From NCBI RefSeq assembly GCF_000327385.1, contig NW_008706746.1:2347814-2411813 (forward strand): DNA of 64,000 nt, given 5' to 3'. Positions 24,828 to 37,345 of this stretch are shown here, in pieces. Position 1 is the stretch's first letter, and each line of letters starts with the position of its first letter. Both the position numbers and the translations under genes were made by a program. Below the pieces are notes generated by a model. That model saw only the letters and a program-made list of their open reading frames with translations, ran no database searches and was not told where the DNA came from. The DNA is from Lottia gigantea (taxonomy: Eukaryota; Mollusca; Gastropoda; Lottiidae).

Positions 24828-26945
24828 CTACCAAAAAAAACCCAAAAAACAATAATTTATACCAAACAACAGAAAGTTCTTTCTCCCAAAATATAAAGTG
24901 GATATCCACTGACATGTTTATACGAGAACATATAAAGTGTGTAAAGGCCTTGGTAAGGATGAACGGTTTTCAAGTTTTGTCTTTTGAAGTGATGTTCAAT
25001 AACATGGAGTGACTTTTTCTATTTGACATTTTCTTCGTTGGATGAATATACTAAAGACATGCCCTGTGGGATATTTGCGAAGGGGGGCCTTCTTCAAAAA
25101 GCATATCTCGGCATAATCAAGACAGAAATGAATATCCTTAGATTAATAAAACAAAAGAATAACAAACTTTTGACAGCTATTTGATTACATCGTTACTGGC
25201 ACTAGGTGGCGTTGTGTGTATACAAGAAGAGTTATTCCCCATTACGATAATTCGCCACAAAGCCAATCTGTCCTTTTATTGCGTTCAAAATCGTCCAAGG
25301 ATATTGTGAAATGGTATTTGTAATTATCTTCAACTCCTATGGTCGAGACTTGGAAAACACGGCGCACTTTTTTGGTGGATAAGGCTATTTGGATATTATC
25401 TTAACTTTTATATATAAAGGCCAATATTTCGCATGATAACATTGGCTTCGAAGATAATCTTATGCTAATAGATTTATAGTTTAGATGGCGAATATAAATG
25501 TTCTCCGTGTTTTTGAATAATTATGTAGGATTTGCTACGCTACGCTACAATTACAAATCTTAATACATTTGTTAATATGAATGCTTTTAGGCCTAACATA
25601 GGATTTTGAATTTTATGGCAATGCAAGACAGACTTAAATCGGGAAACAGGCCTAACCCTGAATTAGGTTTGATGTATTATGTCACTTCCTGAAGTGAATT
25701 GAATGGGCGGGTTTCAACCGCCCCAACCGCCTACTTTCATATATCAAATTTAAATTAAATTCACAATATTCTATTGCTGGACCCTAGCGAACTTGCATAT
25801 TCTGAATTAGCCCACATCAGGTAAACTCATTTTAGTGCGTCTAGGCTATTAGACAGGGTTTGAAAATAAGATTAGAGCAAATCTAGATAGATCCAGTAGT
25901 TAATTAAAATCAACTGCCTTTTTAAAAACAGGTTGACAGTGTATAGCCTATTGACATTGTCTTCAGAAAAAAGAAATATAAAGACACATTAAAGTAAAGG
26001 AAAGCCCTACCGCAAGGTTGTAGTTTGAGCGTTCTACTGGATCGCATTGGACGTTGGATATTTCACCGCAAACTGCGCTCACCAAACAATAAACCAAACA
26101 TTAAAGGAACACTGAAAATAATCTAGAATTCTTTAGTTTGTTCTCTGCCAGTCTATTCCCGAGTTTTAGCAGCCAAATGGATGAAGTAATTGTCAAATTG
26201 TTTCCAACTTATGACCTACTTAGAAAACTATATCGATTTTATTTACATATTATAAGATTTACTATTAATGGTTATATTTATTGAAATGTTGGTACTTTGT
26301 TAGTGCTAGTAACCTATAGTTTGTAATAAAGGGTGATTGTCATTGCAGTCAGATATACAGTTTTTTGTGTAGACCTTACCTTTAACATATAAGTTGGAAT
26401 ACATATTGTCTGAAATGAGATGCGATAGCACGCTTTCTGATGAAACACTTGTGCTAATTAAAGGACATAAAATCCAATATGGTTAAAGTGACAATGATAC
26501 TACACAGTGATCGAATCAAACTAATTCTACACTACTCTCTTTTCTCTTTTTCTTTTTAAAAACCTATAGAAGTAGCATTTAAAGTGTTCTCCTTACATGG
26601 CTAATCCACGTGACGCAGCGAAATACGCTTGCTCGATAACCTGGAGGCGTTGGGGATAGATCCTCACATAGGTCGAGATAAATCTTGTCAGTGGCGCAAA
26701 ATTTGAGTTGCTAAGATAGAAAAGGCTTAGAACGCACTCCGATGATACAATGAACTGATATATTGTATCTTTAAAAGCAGTCAGTCTGAGCCGGTTTACA
26801 ATTATATTTCTCAAGACGTTCCCAAATAAAAAAAACATCTCTGACTGTTTCAAACTAGAATGAAGCCGTTTTAAACGTAGACCACTTTCTTATAAATACC
26901 AACAGGACATAGATTAATACACTTTTTGTTCGGAGTTCACTAACC
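24828..26945. other. head-to-head spacer between AGTPBP1 and transporter A
   Basis: Should hold the 5' UTR and promoter of AGTPBP1 (minus) and the promoter of transporter A (plus). A minus-strand splice-donor-like GCG/GTAGGG near 26,010 could end an untranslated first exon of AGTPBP1. No coding exon was recognised; short frames here resemble nothing I know. Confidence 0.4.
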
Positions 26946-29900
26946 ATGTACTTCTTAGAACCAGACACTGTGAGGATTGACACCGTTCTAGAGCACGCCA
27001 ACATCATCAACCAATTACAGGCTGAGCTGAAGGACGACGGAACAAAAACTGAATATGAAATAATAACCAGACCTATAGCCTTGTACCCAAAAGAAAATTG
27101 TGCTTATGATAACTACAGTTTTCTCAACGATGAAATTATTACCAGAGTAGATACAAAATCGCCGGAAACAGAATTTGATGAAGGAACGCAACGTGGTACG
27201 GATACCAGAAAATCTCAAGATTTGAGTAAACCACCAACAGAATCAACACAGTGTCCCGAAGATATTGCTGTTACTGTCAGTGTGTAAGTACTTCTTTATG
27301 CTAATAAACACAAACAAAATCATGGGTGGAATCAAGCCAAAAGAAATTGGCATATTTAGCTATGAATGACTGACTATCGAGAGTGCCGGTCACTGATTCA
27401 CTATACAAACTTTCAATCATAAAATGCGTAAACCTGCAATTCATTTATATATGTTTTATCACAGCCTTTCTTGAACTCGAGAATATAAAAGTAATATGCC
27501 AACATATCTCCACCAGAAGCCAAATCGTTATCACCCGATACACCAACTGTCATTGGTACTGTCAATACCTTCTTTCAGATCACCGTCTACGTCTATCAGC
27601 ACGAAGCTCAAAGTAATTGTAACTGTACTGAACTGTGCTATGACAGCATGCTCTATTGGTTTTGTCTATAGTTTGAGTGTGATGTTCGTCGACATCATCG
27701 AAGAATTTCAATCATCTAGAGCTGAGACATCATCGATCCTGTCTATTTCCAGCGCTCTCATGTTTGCATTAGGTAAAAAAATTTAGTTAAGTAATTTTGT
27801 TCGCATAACTCTTATAACGCAATCTGTTTCAGTTCTGTTCACTACCGATAAAATGATACAAAAATTAAAATAACTATTTTAATACATAAAGAATTTTATG
27901 TTAATTTTATCCATAGGAAAAGCATGCCTTCGGTGATATTTTAAGGTTGCTTGACCTGTAGATGCTATAGTATCTGAAGCCTGTTACCACACGAGATTCG
28001 AGACTTGGATAATAAGATTTTTATTTCAAGCTAACTAAAATATTAAGAGAAAGTTAGGGACACCCTGAAGGTAAATCGTACTATTAGTTTCAGCAGTTTC
28101 ATACCATACCATTAGTCGCTGTATTTGTGAACGTAAGTTGTAGACGTCTCCCCGAACACTTACAACCATGGGAAATGTTTGAAAGCCGGAAAGGCTGAAA
28201 AAATGTGTGTGGGAAGACTTTTTACAACACGTTTGACCAAGGATCGTATGGTTACAAGGACAGAGCCTACTCAGACCTGTGACGTGAACACCGAGTATAC
28301 TTTCTTTATTTTGCTCCCGTCCATCTTGATTTTCATTGTAACGGATACGGCTATGATTGTATATAATGGATGTTGTTGTTACTACTTAATGAAATTCCAG
28401 GTGGTGTTTGGGGGCCATTGATGACGAAGTTTAATAGTGGATATATTTGTATGGCTGGAGGTCTGATCATCCTTATCGGATGTTTGATTAGCGCTTTCAC
28501 CACCAGTTTGCCTTTACTAATAGCTAGTCTAGGTGGTCTCACAGGTAATGACATTCTTTCTGGTAAAGAATCTCTGCTAGCTGAAAGATAGCAGAGCGGC
28601 TCATCTGAATACATTCTGCGTTTTAAGGCTACTGCTTCCACTTTATATAACCATTCTTCTCATTACTTTTATTAATTAATCTTCCATCACTGGCTTTTAG
28701 ATTAAAGGGTAACTTAGTCTCAAAAAGTCTCAAAATCAGTAATAGTGATCGCAGCTCAATGTCGAAATTTGAGCCTTGAAATCCGTTTGAAAGTTATAAT
28801 GACGGCTCGTCTTTTCTTGAGACTCTGAAATATATAGAAAAGACATATATAAAAATAGAAGTAAAATTCTTCGTTTGGGGTATTTTTTAAGAAATTAATC
28901 GATTTTCGTACATTTCTAGTGCTTCTTGAGACTTTACATATTCTAAAGGCCCAAAATCAACCCTCGAAAATAGCGAATCTGTCCCCTCGAAGTCATTCTT
29001 GTTAATTTATTTCAGGGATTGGTTTGTCAATTCCATTCTTTCTCGCTTTTGTTAGTGTTCCTGAAATTTATAACCAACACAGCTACATTATGATGTCTGT
29101 GGTTAGTATAGCACCTGGAATTGGGTCTTGTGCGTTCCCTTACGTTACTCTACTACTAATGGAAACGTATGGATGGCGGGGAGCATTATTGATAATTGGT
29201 GCAATATTTTCCAACTGTATTCCAATCGGACTAATTAACGGATATGTCAAAAAGCGACTTCTTGTTGGTCATGGACATCCAACCATAAACATTAGAGATC
29301 TCCTTTCGTTACCCTTGTTTAAAAACACAAAGTACCTCATATCTGTGTCTGCTACGATGTTCTTCAGCTTGCTTGGTCCAACAACATTGCAGGTTTATGT
29401 TGATATGATTACAGAAAAGGGATTCAGTCTGACAGCCGGATCAGTACTGCTTTCAACCTATGGATTCTCTGATTTAGGAGGACGAGTAATTGGACTTGTT
29501 GTTTTTCCCCAAATCAAATTGAACAACAAAATTAAATGGGCGTTTTGTATCGCGGTCTTGTCAATTACGCCATTATTGTATACAATATTCTTTGAATATG
29601 AATATCTTCTAGCCATTACGATTCTCTTTGGACTGTCTTGGGGAATGTCCATGTCGTGTTATCCTTCTATGATAATGGAATCTACTGGACCGAAGCATAT
29701 TTCAAGTGCTCTAGGCTACTGTAATTTCATTGATGGTGCTATTAGCCTACTTGGTGGACCAGCTGCAGGTAGGACTATGTAGTAATTTCATATGGGATAA
29801 CATGGAATGATGGGTAAATTAATCCCAAGTGTTTATCATGGTTCTGTCAAGAAACTTTAGTGGATTGCAATGGAATCAATATTTAGATTGTCTAAAAGTT

Positions 29901-30194
29901 GATTTTACGTTTATCATAAAATTGTTTTCCCTTTTTCCGCTACTTTGGTTTTAGATTAAATAATAACTGGTGTTATTATGGGTAATGACAAATGTAGTTA
30001 CAGTCTAACAATTTATTCACTTTCCAGGACTCATCAAAGATGCTACAGATTCATATACCTTGGTCTACCATCTGGCGACTGCTACGACTGGTATGGGTAG
30101 TTTGGTAATGGTCATGATGCTGCTCAAGTTAAATTGGACTAAGAAAAGAGGGAAAAAGACACCCGTTCCTGTTGAAAATACAAACCATATTTAA
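26946..30194 (+). CDS. MCT-like transporter A (SLC16 fold), 5 exons
   Basis: Predicted 12-TM plasma-membrane carrier of the major facilitator superfamily. Exons 26946-27283, 27579-27772, 28401-28544, 29016-29768, 30028-30194; 531 aa, all GT-AG, phases consistent with the other four copies. Residues 1-115 form a polar cytosolic N-terminus. TM1 has VMFVDIIEEFQSSRAETSSI, matching the SLC16 'GVFF-EF-ATxSE-S' region. TM4/5 carries YGWRGALLIIGA and a following NCIPIG, the family's strongest signature. The usual DGGWGW motif before TM1 is absent and the TM1 lysine of MCT1 (Lys38) is aromatic here. TM8 keeps the acid-base pair as S-D378-L-G-G-R382 (human MCT1 Asp309/Arg313). It is the only one of the five with the Asp. 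Substrate unknown. First and most divergent member of the tandem array. Confidence 0.9.
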
Positions 30195-32576
30195 TTGTGA
30201 CAATCATTTAACTTTTTTTAACACTGGAATACAATAAGTGAATTATAATAATGCAATTTGATCAAATCATAAGCATGTCAAATGAGTTAGGAATGTATTG
30301 TTTGAAGCTATCAAACTGTAAAGAAGTTTTGATCTCGACAATTAAAATTCAATCATATTATATTCTTTATATTTGTTTTATGGTAGCTTAAGATGTTCTC
30401 CCACGCCAGCCTAAAGCAATGACCAGGAAATGAGTAATTGAAAACTTCCACTCTCATTATAACTCGAGGGAAATAGCAAACACAATTATTTATCGCAAAA
30501 ACCAAGTGCAGAAACTGGCACCTAAAATCCGGGCTCATGACTGATGTCCCGGAAATAATGAGCTTATGGTAAGAATGATAGAGGCAAGCGACCTTATAAC
30601 AGGAGCTGTGAAATTTACAAAACTAAAATTCAGAGGCAGATTAACCTATAATATAGGCAAACAAGGCAGTTGCCTTTCGGCCCATGGAAAATTCGGCCCA
30701 TGACAAAGTTTGTAACAGTAAAAATTATCAAACAGTTAATAAATTTCAACAGGCCCACCGAAAATTGTCCTACTATTAGGAGCGTGATGTGTGAGAATCG
30801 ACTAAATTGTTTGGGCCTAATGGTGATCAATGCATACGATTGATGCTGATGAGCTGATCGCAAACTTCATGCCATAAAAGTGTAATCACACCATGCCCCC
30901 TCCATAAAATGAGAAATTAGGCCCTCTACCGTTCGTTTGACTGTGGCCCAACAAGTCCAAAATCCGCCACTGATAAAATTGTGTACCCAACTGAAAATAA
31001 GACCGTACAAAATCGTGATTCGCAATTTCAGAACCGCACGCCTACCTCCGTGGCTGTTAATTGCAAATCCTACCATCAGTCGTTTCAAAGAGCGAATCCA
31101 GAATGACTGAATGTGACATCCGTCCTGTATAGTAATTTATGTACACATGTATCCACAAAATATATTTAGCAAAAATACACATACACTAACCTGCGAAATT
31201 TTGTGTTTTGGTAAAATGTAGTAAAGTCAAGTTACTGATGGTTTTGTTCCCGTACTCCTAGCTCTTTGTTCAACTTGAATAGAGCATAGAAAGCCCGAAA
31301 CTAGAGTACACACATTTTGTACAAAAGCATGTTGTACACTTTGGAATAAGTCTTTGGTAAGCTGGTGACGTAGGAGAATCTTTGACTAGAATCTTTACAG
31401 AGCACAGTCAGTGGCATATGGGTTGCATTTTGCACTTTGGTGCAATACTAAACGCCAAGACGAATCAAAACCTTGAGCAAGCAGAATGAAGAACTCTAGA
31501 GACTGGACGAAGTGGATTTATTAATGCAAACTTTAGCACAGAAAAACTCAAAATATGATATAATTAATATTAACAGTGAAGATATTCTATTATTGTAATT
31601 GATATTACCAATATAATTTGCATGATTATCTTTGATCCCTCCATTTGACTAACATTAAAATAACTCAATTGGCAGAAGAGAAGAAGGAAGGGCATGAATC
31701 AATTGATTGATGATTAGCAGTATTTATACTATTGTCTTTTTAAGATTGTTCCCTTTCCGACCCAAATACCCACAGTGTATTGCCCCTTCCATTCATTCAC
31801 GTTTGTAATGAGGATAGACTTAGGTTGCGGGGAAGCCGGAGTGGCTAAATTATTTATGTGGCAGCAATCTTCCAATTTTCAGCTAAATAAAAAAAATCTC
31901 GGGAGGATTATGGGATTCAAGATGGCCTAGGTTGCAAAGAAACAGATTTCGCTGACACCCCTTATGAGGGAATGCACGGGTTACCTAAATAAAAGACATA
32001 TCCTTGACAGCAATGATATAATTGATATAAATGATATTTTTGCTTGTGAAGGGGGAAGATTCTGATTTTTCCACGGGGTTCAAGGTTACGTCTTAAAATG
32101 AAAATTGTAGCTGTAATACACATATACACACATACATCTTGAGTTTTCTTTCATCTTATACATTGTAAGAATATTATTGACCATTTAATGTTGGGGATTT
32201 AAACACTTGCGTGATCTAAACTGGGATAGCTACATTTACCTTTTGAATAAGATATTGCATGGTGACATCTGGATGACGTAAATAAGATGATATTGCATCA
32301 GCAAAAATTATATCAGCTGATACATAAGAACATAATAAATGAATTACAGAGTGAGATAAAGCATGGAAACACAGTTCAAATTGAGACTGAGAATATACTA
32401 TGGTTCATTAAAAATATAAGTTCATCATTTCACCACAATATAGCAATAGGATACATATATTAATTCTTAGGGTTGGGCATCGAAAGACATTTATCTTCGA
32501 ACGTATCTAGTTTGCTAGCCATATATCCCTGGACACTGAACTCAAGAAGTGGACTTTTAATTTTAATTAAGGAATA
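30195..32576. other. intergenic, transporter A to B
   Basis: No coding exon recognised. The stretch 30,640-31,000 is a GC-richer block with GGCCCA words in both orientations and an AATCCGCCACTGA end, probably a degenerate DNA-element remnant. The rest is plain AT-rich spacer that must contain the promoter of B. Confidence 0.4.
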
Positions 32577-35500
32577 ATGGCTTTAGGTGATGTAAAAAGT
32601 AAGAGCAACCCAGTTGAGGACTTGCAGCTAGGAAGGAAGGATAAACGTGATTCTGAGATGCAAACAGACATTGCACACGAGGAAACCCATGCAGAAGCAT
32701 ATGATAATATTGGCTACAATGACGATCACGAGCTACCCATTCCTGAGAAACCACCTCCAAACAAACTTAATGTAAAAGAGATTCAATTTGAAGACGAAAA
32801 CGGAATATCACCAATAGAAGGTGTTCAAAGCACTATAACCACAATATCTAGTTCATCCAATGACATTTCTCTAACATTTAAAGATAAGGGCGCTAAACCA
32901 ACAGAGGACACTGTGGTCAAGATACAAGTGTAAGTACTGATATTCCATTTAATAAATATCAACAAACGTTATGCTTTCAAATTTTGATAGGGGTCATGGA
33001 ATTCAAGTTGATTCGTGTCCAGATAACATGTCCCATGTAGCCGAGTGTCATCAGGTCTTCCTAAAGAGTACCCTACCTCGATTACGACGTAGTAAGTAAT
33101 ACAGCAGATCCTAAATATTAAATATTTTGTTAAAGTATGATATTGATAGATGGACCGGTTCTGAATCGGTTGAGAATAGCAAACATCTGTCATAAATTTT
33201 ACAAGTATCAGAATCGACATTGAATCGGTTAGCAACTTTTCTATCAATTCAGAGACCAAGAACCAATATTAAGTAGAAAACTGCAGATATTATTAACAAT
33301 AGCCAATTGTACTATGGTAACAATACCAATCGGAATCTTATATGCTCTTGGTGTTCTATTTGTTAATATTATTGATGAATTCCAAGCAACTAGAGCTGAA
33401 GCTTCACCAGTACTATCAATATATACAACTCTGCTGTTCGGTTTAGGTAATTATATTACTATTTAACTTCATTTGGTTCAAAAGGATTCTTTTTATCTCA
33501 ACAAGCAAGGCAGTTCTTCCAAAATTGATGCTGTTTGTGTGGTCCAGAAGGTAAAAATATAGCTGCATCGAATCATTAATTGGGCTCAAATAAAAGTATC
33601 TGGTTTGAAAACCCTTCTATTTGGCAAGGCACCACAGAATACAGATGGAACTTGAAACATTTTGAAAATTGTTTTTCCAAGGTGGAGTATTTGGTCCAGT
33701 TATAAATAAATATAATGGTGGATATGTTTGTGTTATAAGTGGATTTGTAGCGTTTGCTGGTTGTATTATCTCATTCTTTGCAACATCTGTAGTGATACTG
33801 ATTTTCTCCAATGGAGTGCTTACAGGTGAGTTGTGACGCAGTAACACTGCAAGACCGTAATGATTTGATCTTTTTAAATCAATTTTCATTGATTATTTCT
33901 AATCTGAATATTTAAGACTTGCCGTTCAATTACACCTTCCTTTACATAGTACATAGATGACGTTTTGTCACGGAATAACTCCGCTTTTGGAGACTATGTA
34001 GATAAAATCTTCCCAGGAGAGTTGGAAATTAGGGACACCATTGATTCTAAGACTAAAGCGTCCTACTTGGATTTGCTTCTTGAAATTGTCAACAACCAGG
34101 ATCTTTGTGTCAGATTATGACCAACACGACGACTGATTTCCCCGTAGTAAATTTCCCATTCATATGCAGTAACATACCACACTCATCAGTTTATGCAGTT
34201 TACATTTCATTGGTCATCCGCTATTCTAGGGCTTGTTCATTTTATGAGGATTTCCTATATCGCTATAGGTCGAGTATTAACTTTGAAATTGCTGAAACAA
34301 CGTTACTTGACACACAAACTTCACGTCATGTAGGACATTTTATGGTCATTATGCAGAACTCCTTTATAAATAGAATTAATCTGTTTCGGACATTTTGGCT
34401 GATTTGTTTTTGGTCAGGCCTGAATTGATCTGGTTATATCTCATGATTTTTACCATTGTGGTAGTGGCGGGTGTCGCGCGCGAAGCAGACCATGCTTACT
34501 CTTTTCGAAACACCTTTGGAGGAGTCCACTACCACACAAGTTCCACATTCTATTTTGCCATACTTTGGATGAGATTTTGATTATTGCTTGCTTGTACGGA
34601 TTTTTTATGTAAATTGATCGTGTTTCAGCTGTCGGATTGTCAACGCCATTCCTGCTACCATTTGTAATAGTTGGAGAAATATTTGAAGAGAAAAGACGAG
34701 GATTCATGATAACTATTATAAGCCTAGCTCCTGGAATTGGTACTGTCCTGTTTCCCTTCTTAACAGGATTTCTCTCGGATAAATATGGGTGGCGGGGTAC
34801 CATCTTGATATACGGTGGACTCGTTCTTAATGTTATTCCCATTGGATTCCTAAATGCTTCTGTAAAAAAGACGCTGAACAAATCTCATCACGCGTCACCC
34901 AAAAGCCTGAAAGACATTTTCACTTTTTCACTTTTTCGGAAAAAAGAGTTTTTAGTACTGGTGTTTTGTATATTTCTTCTTAATACCCTATTTCCAACTA
35001 TTAACTTGTTTTTCATTGACATGATCCGAGACAAGGGTTTTGACATAGCTACTGGTTCGGCGTTATTGTCTATTAACGGGTTTATGAACGTCGGTGGAAG
35101 ACTGGTAAATATGGCGATTTCACCATTCATAAAACTCTCTAGAATGGTTCAGTGGACAGTATTTCTGTTTATAGTTTCTGTAACAGTTTCCTTCTATGTG
35201 GTATTCAATGACTATGCGTACCTTCTTGGAACTTCTATTGTGTATGGATTCTTTTGGGGAATGTGCATTATTTCCTACCCTGCAATGCTGTTGGATATAG
35301 CTGGTCAAAAGAGATATGCAAATGCTATTGGATATACCAACCTTATTGGTGGTATAAGCGGGTTGTTTGGAGCTCCAGCAGCAGGTAAATATATTGTTAA
35401 AAGTTATATATTTTGTAATTACCTTGCCATTGCAACATAAATCACTCATGTTAATCGCTAAAGCACTTAGCTGTGTAAAACATTAAACTGGTTGTTCTTC

Positions 35501-35879
35501 ACTTCATTGTTTTATAAATTTACTTAATTCGTTACTTTTTTCGTACTATGGCTTCAAATATATTAAAAGTACCCTCACTTTTGAGCCTGTATTTATATCA
35601 TTGTCCTTTTCTAGTTGGATAAATTCTAGAGTCTTAGATTGTATAAGTATCATTAAACTAAGAAACCAGATCATTATTCCTGGATACGGATTAAAAGTTT
35701 TTTGTTTTCTATTTATAGGTTTTATTAAAGACACGACAGGATCTTATGACTATGTTTACTATGGAACAACTGCTCTTGGTACATTAGCTAGCATTCTACT
35801 TGCATTAGTCATCTGCAGAAAAAGCAGGCGTAGGAAATCAGAAATAAAGGAAAAAGAAGTCGATTCTACAGATTTATAA
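32577..35879 (+). CDS. MCT-like transporter B (SLC16 fold), 5 exons
   Basis: Exons 32577-32929, 33253-33446, 33682-33825, 34629-35384, 35719-35879; 535 aa, all GT-AG. A polar N-terminus of about 118 aa contains E-M-Q-T-D-I and A-Y-D-N-I-G, shared with C. TM1 has GVLFVNIIDEFQATRAEAS. EIFEEKRRGF precedes TM5 and YGWRGTILIYGG is in TM5. In TM8 the Asp of the SLC16 pair is Asn (N384) while Arg is kept (R388), and no DGGWGW motif or TM1 Lys is present. Proton-coupled lactate transport by the MCT1 mechanism is therefore unlikely by inference. It is very close to C, with patches of identical DNA in exons 2-5. Intron 3 contains a reverse-transcriptase fossil. Confidence 0.92.
33945..34580 (+). mobile_element. 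retroelement reverse-transcriptase C-terminal remnant (non-LTR or Penelope type)
   Basis: Inside intron 3 of transporter B. A conceptual translation shows the RT catalytic Y-I-D-D-V, then ASYLDLLLEI, then FPVVNFPFICSNIP with IRYSRACSFYEDFL. These motifs follow the RT in a widespread family of animal retroelements. It is degenerate and has no visible 5' half, so it is a dead fragment. Family assignment beyond 'YIDD-type RT' is uncertain. Confidence 0.7.
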
Positions 35880-37345
35880 ACTAAAAAAGTGTTTCAAATA
35901 CAAACTTGTGCAAGGCAATTGCGATCGTCAAATTACATACATGTATGTATATTTAACAAGCGCTGAAAGCAAAAAACAGACTCTTTGTGCATACATCAGT
36001 CAAAAACAACAACCAGTACCGTTCTGATAACTTTCTACAGTATTATCATATTACCCCCTTTCGCATTGCAAAAGTAATTCGATTCTATCCAGTTCTATCC
36101 GAATAACGTCCAGAGTGGAATTGTCTTACTAATTAAAATATACAACTCAACCAAGGTTTGATCCCTCTTTTTCAATTCATTATGAATTATCAATTTTATT
36201 ACCTGGAATGTATTTAAGAACCTATGTTACAATAAACAATCAACTGAAAACTGTAGTTATCATTAATATTTGTACATACATTAACCAAAAACAGTGGACA
36301 GTAGATGGATTTTCAGCAGTTATATTGTTCATGATGTGGTCCAAACTATCTTTCATTCAATACCTTCTGTTTCCATCACTCTACATCAAAGAGTCGATAC
36401 ATTTGCCCTCGTTGAGTACCTTTTGCAGATTGAGATCCGTGACCGTCTGATTGATACCATACTTTACAAATAGCATCAGAGCAGATACTACAATTTCTTT
36501 TACAAAAATCTGCCCATTCTAGAGATAAGAGATGTATAAAGATATATGTGTGACTTGCTGTTAAAAATGAACAAGCAACTTCAGATTGCATCAGTACATT
36601 GATTGACCTACTTTTCAAAGAAAAGTTTATGATTAGTGGTTATCTCCCTTCAACTTTCGTTGATTACTTTTGTTATCTTCCAGTTAAAGTTTATGTTCCA
36701 GCAATAGTATTTCTTTCTCATAAAACATTTGTAAATACTCTTAATAAAGTTTACGAATTTGATGTTCATTAGTTATGCTTAATGTAATGTTTTGAATCGA
36801 CCCGGATGATCAGAAATCTCTTTGTTCGAAAGAACTACATTTAAGAAATACCTGATACACAATCTTTTGGACATGACTTTCGGCATCACTCTTGATTATA
36901 CGTATGTCGAGATCAGTTGATATATAGATTCAGAAAGGAGCCCATAAACTTCCTTGGTAGTCTTAACGGCTCAACAAATAAAAACCTTCTAAAAGTATAG
37001 TCTGTGTGCACCGCGACAAAACCTCACCCATCCATAATGTGCCGCTCTATTATATCCTCCAAAGCACTGTTACCTTTGTATCGTTTACAATTTTATATTA
37101 AGATGACTTTGAAGTATTGCGTAAGCCATGTAAATCGTCTGAATATTTTAGCTAAGATAAAGCATTTATAATTCCTTATCAAATTGCAATTTCATCATGA
37201 CATAACATTTTGCCTTTTGCTCATACTTATCATGGATTTCTAGAACTACAAATGAAGGGTTACTATCAGTCATAGGCCGTTACTTTATCCGAGCATCACG
37301 AACGTAACGCACTTCAGTTTGAATATTTGATAACTCGTCTGTACA
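35880..37345. other. intergenic, transporter B to C
   Basis: AT-rich spacer holding the promoter of C. The only coding-like segment is a possible minus-strand exon at 36376-36518, listed separately. Confidence 0.4.
36376..36518 (-). pseudogene. possible orphan terminal exon, unknown protein
   Basis: Minus-strand segment beginning right after a good acceptor (CTTATCTCTAG) and ending at a TGA. It encodes a Cys-rich piece (W-A-D-F-C..N-C-S-I-C-S-D-A-I-C) followed by KVWYQSDGHG and a short basic tail. No upstream partner exon was found on the same strand before transporter C, so it may be a displaced exon fragment or a chance frame. I do not recognise the family. Confidence 0.25.

Noticed and set aside
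26593-26853. 86-codon minus-strand frame upstream of transporter A
   Set aside because: No recognisable domain, no supporting splice sites or neighbouring exons, and atypical composition for this region's genes.
28720-29000. Possible repeat shared with 45,720-45,850 (TTGAGAC and AATAGTG words)
   Set aside because: Similarity is patchy by eye and ends could not be defined; not strong enough to list as an element.
34450-35449. Minus-strand frames of 80-143 codons across transporter B exon 4
   Set aside because: Opposite-strand shadows of the transporter exon; equivalent shadows occur in gene C.
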